Numbered from the stretch's first letter, positions 49,080 to 60,289 are shown. The stretch is DNA of 64,000 bases from Curtobacterium sp. VKM Ac-1395 (GCF_015350975.1 NZ_JADKRX010000002.1:408004-472003); one strand, 5' to 3'. Notes: generated by a model not told the origin, from the sequence alone. Numbers and translations are program-made.

Positions 49080-51824
49080 GTGACTGAGCAACGGAACCCC
49101 GACACCCGGGCGCAGGTGCCGATCGAGCGCCAGGCGGTCCTCGGTCGCCTGGTCAGGGCCGCCACCGCCGGGGGCGGTCGCGCGATGCTCGTCGGTGACC
49201 CCGGCATCGGGAAGACCCACCTGCTCCGCGCCGTCATCCGGACCGCGACCGCCGTCCGGGTCGTGCTGACGGCACGCGCGGACCAGCACGACGACCGTCG
49301 GTGCGCCGTCCTCGCCGACCTGGTGTCGAAGACGCCGGAGGGGGCGTTCCCGGCGCTCGCACCGGTCCACCGCGAGACCCTCGAGACGCTCGTCGCCGAC
49401 CCGGCCGCCGCCGAACCGACGGCGGTCGTGTCCGCGTTGACCCAGCTGCTCGCGCACCTCGCGAAGCCCGGGACGACGATCGTGATCGACGACTGGCAGT
49501 GGGCGGACGTGGTCAGCCGACGTGTGCTCGAGCGGGTCATGAGCCGGTCGTCCACCGTGGCCGTCACCGCCCTGCTGGTCGCCCGACGCTCCGACGGATC
49601 CGGCGACGACTTCGCGGTCAAGCCCCTGTTCACGGCGGCCGACGTCGTCCCGGTCCCGCCGTTGTCCCGGACCTCCGTCCGCAGCGTGCTGGAGTCCGTG
49701 AGCGTCGGGCACCTCACCCCGTCGGCGATGGACGACGTCGCCGACGCCTCCGCCGGCAACCCGCTCTGGGCGATCGAGCTCGCGACGGCACGGACGGAGG
49801 GCGACCCGCGGGCACTCGCCCCGAGGACGGTGACGGAGGTCATGCGCCAGCGGCTCGGGTCGCTGCCGGAGCAGGTCCGCACCGCGGTCGCCGTGGCGTC
49901 CGCCGCGCGCGGTGGCCTGCGGTCGGGCGACGCCTCCGCGTTCTGCGACGACGGCGACGCCGCGGTCCACGAGGGCGTCCGTCGCGGTGTGCTCCGTGTC
50001 ACCGACGACCACGTCCACGTGGCGTCCCCGCTGCTCGGGGCGGCCGCGCTCGAACTGCTGCCGCCCGCAGCACGGCGTGCGGTGCACGCGACGCTGGCAG
50101 ACCTCCCGCTGCCCCCGACGGCGCGTCTGCTCCACCGGGACGACGCCGCGCCGGTCGGTGCGGACGAGGGGCTCGCCGTGCAGCTCATCGAGGCGGCACG
50201 GGCGGCACGGCGCTCCGGTGACACCGCCGGCGCGCTCCTGCTGGCCCGTCGCGCCGTCGCCAGGACCGCCGAGGAGCACGGGGACCGGCACGAGCGCGTC
50301 GTCGAGACGGCCGAACTCGCGTTCGCGGCCGGGGACATGACACTGACCCTCGAGGTGCTCGACCGGTTCGACGTCGAGCGGCTGTCGCTCCCGCTGTTCG
50401 ACCGCGCGGTCGCCGTGCTGGCGGACTCGCTCGACCGCGTCGGCGGACAACCGCTCGTGACACGGCGCGTGGAGGCGCTGCAGCAGGTGCTCGGAGCGCG
50501 CGGAGCCCGGTGGATGGTCGCCGAGGTGCACCTGCTGTCGTTGAGTCGCGCCCGGCTCGCGTCCGTCCGGGACGAACTGGCGTCCCTCGCGCAGCAGCTG
50601 TCGCCGACCGAGACGCCGCGGACGCTGGGCAAGGCGCTGGGATGGATCAGCTACTTCGACCTCGACGCCGGCCAGGGGATCGACGACGACCTGCTCGGAC
50701 GGCTCCGCGGACTCGAGCACCGCCTGACCTCGCTGCCGCTCGAGGAGACCACCGACGCCATCGAGGCGCTGTGGCCGTACCAGACCGACGACCTCTCCCG
50801 GTCCCGCGCCGGCCTCACCGCGTACATCCGCAGTGCGAAGGTCGCGGGGGAGCACTACGCCGTGGCGCAGGGACTCGCGCACGCGTCGGTCGTCGAGGTC
50901 CTCGCCGGACGGACCGACATCGCCGACCGGTTCCTCATCGACTGCGAAGCACAGGTGGGACGGGCCAGCAGCGTCCCCCCGAGCGTCTTCCGCGCCCGCG
51001 CACTCCGCGCGTTGGTCGCCGACGACCGGGAGGCGATCGCCGCGGTCACCGGCGGGTGGCTCAGCCCGGCGGCCGAGTACCGCGGGGGGCTGCTCCGTGC
51101 CGCCGTCGCCGGCCTCGACGCCGCGGCGTCCGAGCGGTGGGAGGACGCGATCGTCGAGCTCGACCGCGCGCGCTCGCTCGCCGAGGCACGCGGCATCGTC
51201 GAACCGGGGCGCCGCATGTGGCTGGACGTCGAACTGGGACGCGCGCTGGTGCACACGGGGGACCTGCTCCGGGCGAGCAGCATCGCGTCGGCACTGACAG
51301 CGATCGGGCTCCGCTCGCGGCGGGCGCACGTTCGTGGGCAGGGCACCCGTCTCCGCGCGCTGCTCGCCTGGAGCAACGGCGACCACGCACACGCCCGTGC
51401 ACTGTCGGACCAGGCGCTGGTCGACCTGGAACGCGGCGGCTTCCTGCCGGAGGTCGTCCGCGCCCGCATCGAACGGGCGGCGATGGCCGGCGACGCCGAC
51501 GACCGTGCCGCAGCGCTCCTGGCACTCGAACGAGTCCGTCCCGCCGCCGACCGTGTCCGCGACCCCCGGTTGGACCGTCGTCTGACGCGTGCCGTCGACG
51601 AGCTGCAGCAGGCGGACCTCCGCGGGGTGCTCACGACGTCCGAGGACCGGGTGGCGGGACTCGCAGCCGTCGGGTGGAGCAACCGGGAGATCGCGGACGA
51701 GCTGGTGGTCAGCGTCAGGACGGTCGAGACGCACCTGGCAGCCGTGTACCGGAAGCTCGGGTTGCGGTCCCGCACGCAGTTGGCGCTGGCCTTCCGGAAC
51801 GGGCAGGCTTCCCAGGGGCGCTGA
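49080..51824 (+). CDS. Large LuxR-family (LAL) regulator with AAA ATPase
   Basis: A 914-residue transcription factor. An N-terminal STAND/AAA ATPase has Walker A GDPGIGKT (39-46) and Walker B TIVIDDWQWAD. A long helical middle region probably holds tetratricopeptide-like repeats. The C-terminal LuxR helix-turn-helix reads LAAVGWSNREIADELVVSVRTVETHLAAVYRKLGL. ATP and an unknown inducer probably control oligomerisation, as in the MalT family. Nearest target candidates are itself and the flanking GNAT or peptide operon, but no evidence links them. GTG start; long leader. Confidence 0.88.
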   Translation: MTEQRNPDTRAQVPIERQAVLGRLVRAATAGGGRAMLVGDPGIGKTHLLRAVIRTATAVRVVLTARADQHDDRRCAVLADLVSKTPEGAFPALAPVHRETLETLVADPAAAEPTAVVSALTQLLAHLAKPGTTIVIDDWQWADVVSRRVLERVMSRSSTVAVTALLVARRSDGSGDDFAVKPLFTAADVVPVPPLSRTSVRSVLESVSVGHLTPSAMDDVADASAGNPLWAIELATARTEGDPRALAPRTVTEVMRQRLGSLPEQVRTAVAVASAARGGLRSGDASAFCDDGDAAVHEGVRRGVLRVTDDHVHVASPLLGAAALELLPPAARRAVHATLADLPLPPTARLLHRDDAAPVGADEGLAVQLIEAARAARRSGDTAGALLLARRAVARTAEEHGDRHERVVETAELAFAAGDMTLTLEVLDRFDVERLSLPLFDRAVAVLADSLDRVGGQPLVTRRVEALQQVLGARGARWMVAEVHLLSLSRARLASVRDELASLAQQLSPTETPRTLGKALGWISYFDLDAGQGIDDDLLGRLRGLEHRLTSLPLEETTDAIEALWPYQTDDLSRSRAGLTAYIRSAKVAGEHYAVAQGLAHASVVEVLAGRTDIADRFLIDCEAQVGRASSVPPSVFRARALRALVADDREAIAAVTGGWLSPAAEYRGGLLRAAVAGLDAAASERWEDAIVELDRARSLAEARGIVEPGRRMWLDVELGRALVHTGDLLRASSIASALTAIGLRSRRAHVRGQGTRLRALLAWSNGDHAHARALSDQALVDLERGGFLPEVVRARIERAAMAGDADDRAAALLALERVRPAADRVRDPRLDRRLTRAVDELQQADLRGVLTTSEDRVAGLAAVGWSNREIADELVVSVRTVETHLAAVYRKLGLRSRTQLALAFRNGQASQGR

Positions 51825-51881
51825 GCTCCGGGTGCGCCAGGCGCCCGGCGTCTCGGCGTCTCGCCGTCCGGGCTGCCTCGG

Positions 51882-52367
51882 TCAGGCCACCTGCCTGACC
51901 AGCCGCACGTACTCGGGGTGCTCCCGGTCCGGTGCAGCGCGGACGAACCCGGCGGCCGCGTAGGCCCGCAGCGCCGGGGTGTTGCCCGGCACCACGAACA
52001 GCGCGAGCTCGGTGAGTCCGAGTGCCCGGGCCTCGGCCACGGCGAGCGCCACGAGTTCGCCGGAGTGACCCCGCCCGCGGAGCCGTGGTGCGAGGACGAT
52101 CCGCGCCAGCCGCCCGGTGGTCGGCGTGACGCGGACGACCGCCACGTGCCCGACGACGTCGTCGGGGTCGTCGACGGGCGTCACGGTCAGCGGGCGTCGG
52201 TCGTCCCCGGTGGACGCGGCGACCAGGTCCGCCGCGCGGTAGGGCCACGGCGCTCCGGTGCCGGCGACCGCGAGGGCGTCCTCGGGCGTGCGGAACCAGG
52301 CGACGACGGTCTCGGCGTCGTCAGCGCGGAAGGGGCGGAGGGCTATCTGTGCTGTGCCGTGGTTCAT
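51882..52367 (-). CDS. GNAT family acetyltransferase
   Basis: A 161-residue N-acetyltransferase. Motif A, IVLAPRLRGRGHSGELVALAVAEARALG, binds acetyl-CoA, and motif B, LALFVVPGNTPALRAYAAAGFV, is intact, unlike the frameshifted GNAT upstream. Substrate unknown. A TACGTT hexamer sits 9 nt before the ATG on this strand. Divergent from the peptide transporter operon; the 126-bp AT-richer gap contains the TGTA/TACA operator. Confidence 0.88.
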   Translation of the reverse strand: MNHGTAQIALRPFRADDAETVVAWFRTPEDALAVAGTGAPWPYRAADLVAASTGDDRRPLTVTPVDDPDDVVGHVAVVRVTPTTGRLARIVLAPRLRGRGHSGELVALAVAEARALGLTELALFVVPGNTPALRAYAAAGFVRAAPDREHPEYVRLVRQVA

Positions 52368-52408
52368 CGTCTTCCAAACGTAACAAAACCGAAAAGATCG
52401 TGTCGTAC

Positions 52409-52424
52409 TGTAATCATCACTACA
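52409..52424. promoter_or_regulatory. Candidate RpiR-type operator TGTAATCATCACTACA
   Basis: A 16-bp palindrome TGTART-N4-AYTACA in an unusually AT-rich gap, about 70 bp upstream of the peptide-binding protein gene and overlapping a possible -10. RpiR-family HexR proteins bind similar TGTA...TACA palindromes. An RpiR gene ends the downstream operon, so autoregulation of the cluster is the likely role. Confidence 0.5.
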
Positions 52425-52493
52425 GCACAATCGCTCCACCTCCCCGACACGGACTCCGCACCAGCACCGGTGCACAGAAGCGAAGAGGCAACG

Positions 52494-54062
52494 ATGAGAC
52501 AACGGAATCGGGCGGCCGTGGCCGCGGTGACAGCGGCAGCAGCCCTGGTCCTCGCGGGCTGCAGCGCCGGCGGCTCGGCGGACACCGCCGGCACCGCCGC
52601 CGGTGGACACCCGAAGGGCGGTGTCCTGACGATGGCGCGCTCCGCCGACATCATCTCGATGGACAACACCACGACCTTCGACAACAACTCCATCCACGTG
52701 ATGCAGCAGATCATGGAACCGCTGTTCAACGTGAGCGCGGACGGCAAGAAGCTCCAGCCGTGGCTGGCGACCGGGTACGACGCGTCGGAGGACGGCACGA
52801 AGTACACGATCCACCTCCGCAAGGGCGTCGAGTTCTCCAACGGTGACCCGATGACCGCCAAGGACGTCGTCTTCTCCATCAACGCCGACACCGCCACCGG
52901 CGCCTCGGGCTGGGGGTACATCAACGCGGCGATCGACAAGGTCAGCGCCGTCGACGACGAGACGGTCGAGATCGACCTCAAGTACGCGTGGGCACCGCTC
53001 ATCGCCGACCTGTCGCTGTTCAGCAACGCGATCGTCCCCGACAACTACGGGGGCGAGTCGAAGAAGGAGTTCTACACGCACCCGGTCGGCACCGGCCCGT
53101 TCGTGTGGGAGTCCTGGAAGAAGGGCCAGTCGCTCAGCCTGACGGCGAACGACGACTACTGGCAGAAGGGCAAGCCCTACCTCGACGGCGTCAAGTGGAC
53201 CGTCGTGCCGGACGCCAACACCCGCAAGCTCCAGGTGCAGGGCGGTCAGGTCGACATCGACGACACCCCGGACTGGTCGAGCCTGTCGTCGCTGAAGTCG
53301 GCGGCTGGCGTGAAGGCCGACACCTTCAAGTCGACGCAGATCGACTACGTGGCGTTCAACCAGCAGCGCAAGCCCTTCGACGACGTCCACGTGCGCCGCG
53401 CGATCGCCTTCGCGCTCGACCGCAAGGCGATGGTCAAGGCGGTGCTGTTCGGCAACGGCACGACGGCGAACTCCCTCCTGTCGCCCGGCACCCCGTACTA
53501 CGACGCGAAGGCCGAGGGGCCGACGTACGACGTCAAGCAGGCGAAGGCCGAGCTGGCGAAGTCGTCCAAGCCCGACGGGTTCACGACGACGCTGCTCATC
53601 CGGTCGGGTGACCCGAACCAGACCTCCATCGCGCAGATCATGCAGTCCGAGCTCAAGGAGATCGGGATCACGATGAAGATCAAGCAGCTCGACCCGACGG
53701 CGAACAAGGAAGCCCGACTGGCCGGCGACTTCGACATGGCGTGGTCCGCCTGGACGATGGACATCCCGGACCCCGACGAGTGGACCTCCTTCGCGGTCGA
53801 CCCCGAGGGCGGGTCGAACTCGGCCTTCACGCACTACGACAACCCGGACGTCATCGCGGTCAACAAGCAGGCCCAGAAGGAGACGGACCCGGCCAAGCGC
53901 CAGGAGCTGTACTCCGAGCTGCAGCAGAAGACCGGTGACGACGCCTTCCTGGCGTACCTGTACTACTCGCCCTACGTGTTCGCGACCACCGACAAGGTGA
54001 ACGACTTCCACGTGACGCCCCTCGGCAACTACCAGCTCGAGGACGTCTCCAAGAGCAAGTGA
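52494..54062 (+). CDS. Peptide ABC transporter substrate-binding lipoprotein
   Basis: A 522-residue SBP_bac_5 family lipoprotein. The signal peptide ends at lipobox LAGC (Cys23). Conserved lobes include YTIHLRKGVEFSNGDPMTAKDVVFSI, THPVGTGPFVWESWKKG and VRRAIAFALDRKAMVK, typical of dipeptide/oligopeptide-binding proteins. It captures peptides outside the membrane and delivers them to the permease encoded downstream. First gene of a tight operon; the 89-bp gap to the first permease holds two strong hairpins. A TGTA/TACA operator lies upstream. Confidence 0.93.
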   Translation: MRQRNRAAVAAVTAAAALVLAGCSAGGSADTAGTAAGGHPKGGVLTMARSADIISMDNTTTFDNNSIHVMQQIMEPLFNVSADGKKLQPWLATGYDASEDGTKYTIHLRKGVEFSNGDPMTAKDVVFSINADTATGASGWGYINAAIDKVSAVDDETVEIDLKYAWAPLIADLSLFSNAIVPDNYGGESKKEFYTHPVGTGPFVWESWKKGQSLSLTANDDYWQKGKPYLDGVKWTVVPDANTRKLQVQGGQVDIDDTPDWSSLSSLKSAAGVKADTFKSTQIDYVAFNQQRKPFDDVHVRRAIAFALDRKAMVKAVLFGNGTTANSLLSPGTPYYDAKAEGPTYDVKQAKAELAKSSKPDGFTTTLLIRSGDPNQTSIAQIMQSELKEIGITMKIKQLDPTANKEARLAGDFDMAWSAWTMDIPDPDEWTSFAVDPEGGSNSAFTHYDNPDVIAVNKQAQKETDPAKRQELYSELQQKTGDDAFLAYLYYSPYVFATTDKVNDFHVTPLGNYQLEDVSKSK

Positions 54063-54066
54063 CTCC

Positions 54067-54130
54067 GTCGGGGTCCGGCCGCGCGCCGGACCCCGACACC
54101 GGTGGGGTCCGGCGCCGGTCGGACCCCACC
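54067..54130 (+). other. Tandem hairpins between binding protein and permease
   Basis: Hairpin 1 has 13-bp arms (54067-54079 and 54085-54097) with a CGCGC loop. Hairpin 2 has 11-bp arms (54101-54111 and 54120-54130). Both use GGGGTCCGG-type arms, so alternative pairing is possible. They sit where many transporter operons reduce permease expression or protect the binding-protein message from 3' decay. Confidence 0.7.
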
Positions 54131-54151
54131 GCCCCTCTCGGAAAGGCAGTC

Positions 54152-55111
54152 ATGCTCCACCGGCTCCGGTTCATCCCCGGACGGCTCCTGCAGGCCGTCC
54201 CGGTCGCGTTCGGCGTGACCATCATCGTGTTCTTCCTGTCCCACCTGCTGCCGGGCAACGCGGCGCTCGCGCTCCTCGGTGAACGGGCGACGAAGGCCAG
54301 CGTCGCCGCGCTGACCGAACAGCTCGGTCTGGACCGGCCGCTGTGGGAGCAGTACTTCCGGTTCCTCGGGCAGATCGTGCACGGCAACCTCGGCACGAGC
54401 CTGACCTACCAGCTCCCCGTCGGGCAGCTGGTGCTGCAGGCGGTGCCGGTCACCCTGTCGCTCCTCGGCCTGGCGCTCGTGATGTCCCTGGTGATCAGCA
54501 TCCCGCTCGCCTCCCTGGCGGCGAGTCGACCGAACCGCGCCGGCGACCTGTTCGCCCGCGGCTTCACCCTGCTCGGCCAGGGCATGCCGCAGTTCTGGGT
54601 CGGCATCATGCTGATCCTGCTGCTCGCCGTGAACGTGCGGGCCTTCCCCGTCGGTGGCTACGGCGACGGTGCCGGCGCCCACCTGTACTTCCTGTTCCTG
54701 CCGGCGCTGACGCTGGCGATCGCGATGTCCCCGACGATCATCAGGAGCCTCCGGGCGTCGATGATCGGGGTGCTCGAGTCCGAGTACGTGGGCACCGCGA
54801 AGTCGAAGGGCGCCGCCGGCATGCCGCTGTTCCGCGACCACGTGCTCCGGAACGCGGCGATCCCGACGGTGTCGATCATCGGCGTGAACCTCGGGTACCT
54901 GGTCGGCGGATCGCTCGTCATCGAGAAGGTCTTCGCGCTGCCGGGCCTCGGCTCGCTCATGGTGAACGCGATCTTCTCCCGCGACTTCCCGACGATCCAG
55001 GGCGTGACCCTGTTCGTCGCGATCTTCGTCGTCGTGGTCGGGATCCTGACCGACGTCGTCTACACGATGCTCGACCCGCGGGTCGACCTGGCCGGAGGCA
55101 CCACCCCATGA
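54152..55111 (+). CDS. Peptide ABC transporter permease 1 (DppB-like)
   Basis: A 319-residue inner-membrane permease with about six helices. It carries the BPD_transp_1 core LRASMIGVLESEYVGTAKSKGAAGMPLFRDHVLRNA (EAA loop for ATPase contact) and the N-terminal LLQAVPVAFGVTIIVFFLSHLLPG opening typical of DppB/OppB. The ATG has a GGAAAGG ribosome-binding site; the open frame reaches further upstream into the hairpin region without homology. Overlaps the second permease by 4 nt (ATGA). Confidence 0.93.
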   Translation: MLHRLRFIPGRLLQAVPVAFGVTIIVFFLSHLLPGNAALALLGERATKASVAALTEQLGLDRPLWEQYFRFLGQIVHGNLGTSLTYQLPVGQLVLQAVPVTLSLLGLALVMSLVISIPLASLAASRPNRAGDLFARGFTLLGQGMPQFWVGIMLILLLAVNVRAFPVGGYGDGAGAHLYFLFLPALTLAIAMSPTIIRSLRASMIGVLESEYVGTAKSKGAAGMPLFRDHVLRNAAIPTVSIIGVNLGYLVGGSLVIEKVFALPGLGSLMVNAIFSRDFPTIQGVTLFVAIFVVVVGILTDVVYTMLDPRVDLAGGTTP

Positions 55112-55992
55112 CCACCCCCACCGCCGCGCTCGTGGGCTTCAAGCAGCGCCGTCGGGCGTCGCGCTCCCGGTCGCTCCGCGCCTGGTACCGCAACGGCTCC
55201 CTGATGGCGGGCATCGTCATCGTCGGCCTGCTGGTGCTCGTCGCCGTGCTGGCCCCGGTGATCGCGCCGTACGACCCGATCGCCCAGCACCTCGAGCAGG
55301 CGCTCGAGTCCCCGAGCGCCGCGCACTGGCTCGGCACCGACAAGTACGGCCGCGACGTGCTGTCCCGCCTGATCTGGGGCGCCCGCGTCGACCTGCGCGT
55401 CGGGTTCCTCGCGGTGCTCATCCCGTTCGTCGTCGGCAGCGTCATCGGGGCGATCGCCGGGTACGTCGGCGGCATCGTCGACACGGTCCTGATGCGCATC
55501 GTCGACGTGTTCTTCGCGTTCCCCTTCTACGTCATGGTCATCGTGCTGGTCTTCGTCCTCGGCGCGGGGGAGACGAGCATCTACCTCGCGATCGCCGCGG
55601 TCTCGTGGGTGTCGTACGCCAAGATCGTCCGCGGCGAGGTCATCGTCGCCCGCCAGCAGGACTACGTCGTCGCCGCCCGGCTCGGTGGCATGTCCCACAC
55701 CCGGCTGCTCGTCCGCCACATCGCCCCGAACGTGATGAGCCAGGCGGTGATCTACGCGATGAGCGACATCGTGATGGACATCATGGCGATCGTCACGCTC
55801 GGCTACCTCGGCCTGGGCATCGAGCCGCCGACGGCCGAGTGGGGCTCGATGATCGTCGACGGCCAGGAGTTCATCACCACCCAGTGGCAGCAGACCACCA
55901 TCCCCGGGCTGGTCGTCGTCGTCACGAGCCTCGGCCTGTCCTGGCTCGGCGACGGCATCAGCGACCTGCTGAGCCCCGACCGGAGGCGCTGA
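55108..55992 (+). CDS. Peptide ABC transporter permease 2 (DppC-like)
   Basis: A 294-residue permease of the OppC/DppC type. LAPVIAPYDPIAQHL and WLGTDKYGRDVLSRLIWGARVDLRVG mark the N-terminal domain; the ATPase-contact EAA loop is in IVARQQDYVVAARLGGMSHTRLLVRHIAPN. Forms a heterodimeric channel with the preceding permease. Start codon overlaps the upstream stop, and the following ATPase gene begins 1 bp after its stop. Confidence 0.93.
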   Translation: MTTPTAALVGFKQRRRASRSRSLRAWYRNGSLMAGIVIVGLLVLVAVLAPVIAPYDPIAQHLEQALESPSAAHWLGTDKYGRDVLSRLIWGARVDLRVGFLAVLIPFVVGSVIGAIAGYVGGIVDTVLMRIVDVFFAFPFYVMVIVLVFVLGAGETSIYLAIAAVSWVSYAKIVRGEVIVARQQDYVVAARLGGMSHTRLLVRHIAPNVMSQAVIYAMSDIVMDIMAIVTLGYLGLGIEPPTAEWGSMIVDGQEFITTQWQQTTIPGLVVVVTSLGLSWLGDGISDLLSPDRRR

Positions 55993-55993
55993 C

Positions 55994-57057
55994 ATGCCGA
56001 GCACCAGCACGAGCACCGACACCAGCGTCCACTCGGAAGGACCGCGCATGACCGCCCCACTGCTCGAGGTCGACGCCCTGACGATCGGCATCCGCCGTCG
56101 TGGCCGCGACGACGTGCGCATCGTCGAGGACCTCTCCTTCGCGATCCAGCCCGGCGAGCGCTTCGGTATCGTCGGTGAGTCCGGCTCCGGGAAGTCCCTG
56201 ACGCTCCGCGCGATCGCCGGGCTCCTGCCGAAGGGCGTCGAGGTGCTCTCCGGCACGATCCGGTACCGCGGCGAGGACCTCGGCGGCATGTCCGCCGCCG
56301 CCCGTCGGAAGCTGATGGGCCCGCAGATCGCGATGGTGTTCCAGGAGCCGATGACGGCGCTGAACCCCGTCGTCCGGGTCGGCGAGCAGATCGCCGAGGG
56401 GCCGCGCCGGCACCTCGGGCTCTCCCGCGCGGTCGCCGCGGAGCTGGCCGTCGAGATGATGCGCCGCACCGGCATCCCCGACCCCGCCCGTCGTGCCCGG
56501 GCGTACCCGCACGAGCTCTCCGGCGGGCTCCGGCAGCGCATCATGATCGCGATGGCGCTCTCGTGCTCCCCGCGGCTGCTGCTCTGCGACGAGCCCACGA
56601 CCGCGCTCGACGTCACGGTGCAGCACCAGGTGCTCCAGCTCGTCGAGGAGCTCTGTGACGAGACCGGCACCGCGCTGGCGTTCGTCACCCACGACCTCGC
56701 CGTGGTGAACCAGACGTGCACCGAGCTCGCCGTGATGTACTCCGGCCACCGCGTCGAGGCCGGCCCGGTGAAGGACGTCTTCCGCGACCCCCGGCACCCG
56801 TACACGCGCGGTCTGCTCGAGTCCGCGCCGGACTTCGACGACCCCGACCGCGCCCTGATCCCGATCCCGGGGTTCCCGCCGAACGTCGCCGCCCGCCCGG
56901 ACGGGTGCCCGTTCGCCCCGCGCTGCCGGTTCGCGATCGAGGCCTGCACCACGGCGATGCCCGCGCAGGAGGACGTCGGCCCCGGCCGCACCGCCGCCTG
57001 CATCCGCACCCACGAGATCGGCTCCGCCGCCCCCGGCGAACCCGTGGAGGTCCTGGC

Positions 57058-57061
<4 letters not shown>
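55994..57061 (+). CDS. Peptide ABC transporter ATPase 1 (DppD-like)
   Basis: A 355-residue ATPase. Walker A GESGSGKS (61-68), Q-loop MVFQEPMTALNP, signature ELSGGLRQRIM, Walker B LLLCDEPTTALDV, and H-loop VTHDLAV are complete. The C-terminal oligopeptide-transporter motif GCPFAPRCRFAIEAC carries a cysteine set typical of Dpp/Opp ATPases, possibly for an iron-sulfur cluster. Two starts fit: this ATG after GGAGG, or the ATG at codon 19 after GGAAGGA. Choosing the first adds the Ser/Thr repeat MPSTSTSTDTS, similar to the next gene. Confidence 0.92.
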
Positions 57062-58409
<1,348 letters not shown>

Positions 58410-58413
<4 letters not shown>

Positions 58414-59243
58414 AGATCTGGATCTCGTACGACATGGAAGGCGTCGCCGGCATCGTCGACTGGGACCAGTGCCGCCCGGGCAGCGACGGCTACGCCCAGG
58501 GGTGCGCACTGCTCCTCGACGAGGTGAACGCCGCCATCGAGGGCGCCGTCGCCGGCGGTGCCACCGAGGTGCTGCTCAACGACTCGCACAGCCGGATGTC
58601 GAACCTCGACCCGCGTGCCGTCGTGCACCCGGACAAGGTGCGGTTCATCACCGGCCGCCACAAGCCGATGTACATGATGCAGGGCCTCGACGCCACGGTC
58701 GACGGGGCGTTCCTGGTCGGGTACCACGGCTCGATCTCGGGGGCGCCGTCGGTCCTGTCGCACACGTACAACCCCGAGGTGTTCACCGGCGCCCGCGTCG
58801 ACGGCACCTGGGTGGGGGAGAGCGGCATCAACGCCCTCGTCACCTCCCACCACGGCGTGCCGATCGCCCTGGTCACCGGCGACGAGGTCACCTGGGACGA
58901 GACCGAGCCCTTCGCACCCGACGCCGAGCACGTCGTCACGAAGACCTCGATCACCCGTGCCAGCGCCGACGCCCTGCACCCGACCGAGTCGTGCCGTCGC
59001 ATCCGTGAGGCAGCGACGACCGCGGTCGAGCGGATCCCCGAGATGCGCCCCCGGGCGATCGACGGACCGGCCACCCTCGAGCTCGACGTCGCCACGGCCG
59101 ACATGGCCGACGTCGCGACCTGGGTCGGCGGCGTCGACCGGATCGCCACCAGGACCATCGCGATCAGCGGTGAGGACCTGCTCTCCGTGTTCACGCGCTT
59201 CGTCGCCGTGAACTACATCACCCGCCAGGCCGGAGGCCGCTGA
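58410..59243 (+). CDS. M55 family D-aminopeptidase (DppA-like)
   Basis: A 277-residue zinc aminopeptidase that removes N-terminal D-amino acids, with D-Ala-D-Ala and D-Ala-Gly-Gly as known substrates of the B. subtilis enzyme. All family ligands are seen: D8 and E10 (SYDMEGV), H60 (NDSH), H106 (GYHG) and E137 (GESG), and a catalytic histidine at 118. The family is often encoded with dipeptide ABC transporters, exactly as here, where it overlaps the ATPase gene by ATGA. Likely decameric in the cytosol. It probably digests imported D-peptides. Confidence 0.94.
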
Positions 59244-60193
59244 TGCCCGCCGAGGAGTCCATCGCCCCGCCGCGCGACACCGTCCTGTTCGACGTGCCAG
59301 CCGTCCGCGGCTGGTCGCTCGCCCTGCACGGCGGCGCCGGCGGACGGATCCAGGAGCTCGCCGCAGAGGAGCGCGAGCGCTTCGAGGCGGGCCTGACCCG
59401 CGCCTACCGGGCCGGTGAAGCGGTCCTCGACCAGGACGGCACCGCGCTCGACGCCGTCTGCGCGACCGTCGAGCAGCTCGAGGACGACCCACTCTTCAAC
59501 GCCGGGCGGGGCGCCGCCCTGACGACCGACGGCGAGGTGGAACTGGACGCGGCCGTGATGGACGGCCGCACCGGCCTGGCGGGGGCGATCGCAGCCTCCC
59601 GGCATGCCCGCAACCCCGTGCACCTGGCGCGCGCCGTCATGGAACGGTCCGCCCACCTGCTCCTGGTGCACCCGACGCGCGCGCTCGTCGAGTCGTGGGG
59701 ACTCGCGACCGCGGAGCAGGACTACTTCGTCACCGAGGCCCGGCAGGCGCAGCTCGCCCGCATCCTGGCGGACCGGCTCGTCGCACCGCGGCACGGGACC
59801 GTCGGAGCCGTGGCCCGCGACCGGAGTGGTTCGATCGCGGCCGCCACGTCGACCGGCGGCATGGCGAACCAGGAGGACGGCCGCGTCGGTGACTCGCCGA
59901 TCATCGGTGCCGGCACGTACGCGCTCGACGGGTTCGCCGCGATCTCCTGCACCGGTGAGGGCGAGGCGTTCATCCGCGGGGTGGTGTCCTACGACATCGT
60001 CGCGCGGATGCGGTACGGCAGCAGCGTGCTGCCCGACGCCGTGGCCGCGACCATCCAGCAGGAGCTGACCGAGGAGCACGCCAGCGGCGGGCTCGTCGCG
60101 GTCGGCGCGGACGGCCGCGTCGTCGTGGCGCACAACTCGCCGACGATGTTCGCGGCGTTCGACGACGGCAGCGGGCTGGTGCTCCGGACCTGA
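59243..60193 (+). CDS. Isoaspartyl peptidase/L-asparaginase, Ntn type
   Basis: A 316-residue N-terminal nucleophile hydrolase of the plant-type asparaginase family, self-cleaving before T186 (RHGTVGAVA). Supporting signatures are FNAGRGAALTTDGEVELDA, SIAAATSTGGMANQEDGRVGDSPIIGAG, and ISCTGEGEAFIR. It removes beta-aspartyl residues from peptides or hydrolyses asparagine. Its start overlaps the M55 stop by one base (TGATG), so both enzymes are made together with the transporter, suggesting joint breakdown of imported peptides that resist ordinary peptidases. Confidence 0.92.
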   Translation: MPAEESIAPPRDTVLFDVPAVRGWSLALHGGAGGRIQELAAEERERFEAGLTRAYRAGEAVLDQDGTALDAVCATVEQLEDDPLFNAGRGAALTTDGEVELDAAVMDGRTGLAGAIAASRHARNPVHLARAVMERSAHLLLVHPTRALVESWGLATAEQDYFVTEARQAQLARILADRLVAPRHGTVGAVARDRSGSIAAATSTGGMANQEDGRVGDSPIIGAGTYALDGFAAISCTGEGEAFIRGVVSYDIVARMRYGSSVLPDAVAATIQQELTEEHASGGLVAVGADGRVVVAHNSPTMFAAFDDGSGLVLRT

Positions 60194-60289
60194 GTCGCGG
60201 ACGGGCGCCCGTCCGGGCGTCCGTCCGGTCGGACCTGCCAGGCTCGCGATCACGAGCACCACGACCACCACCGACGACGAGGAGCTGGG

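Noticed and set aside
48705..51734. Open frame of about 1,000 codons antisense to the LuxR regulator
   Set aside because: No domain recognised, and it runs through a palindromic repeat; the opposite strand has ATPase and LuxR motifs.
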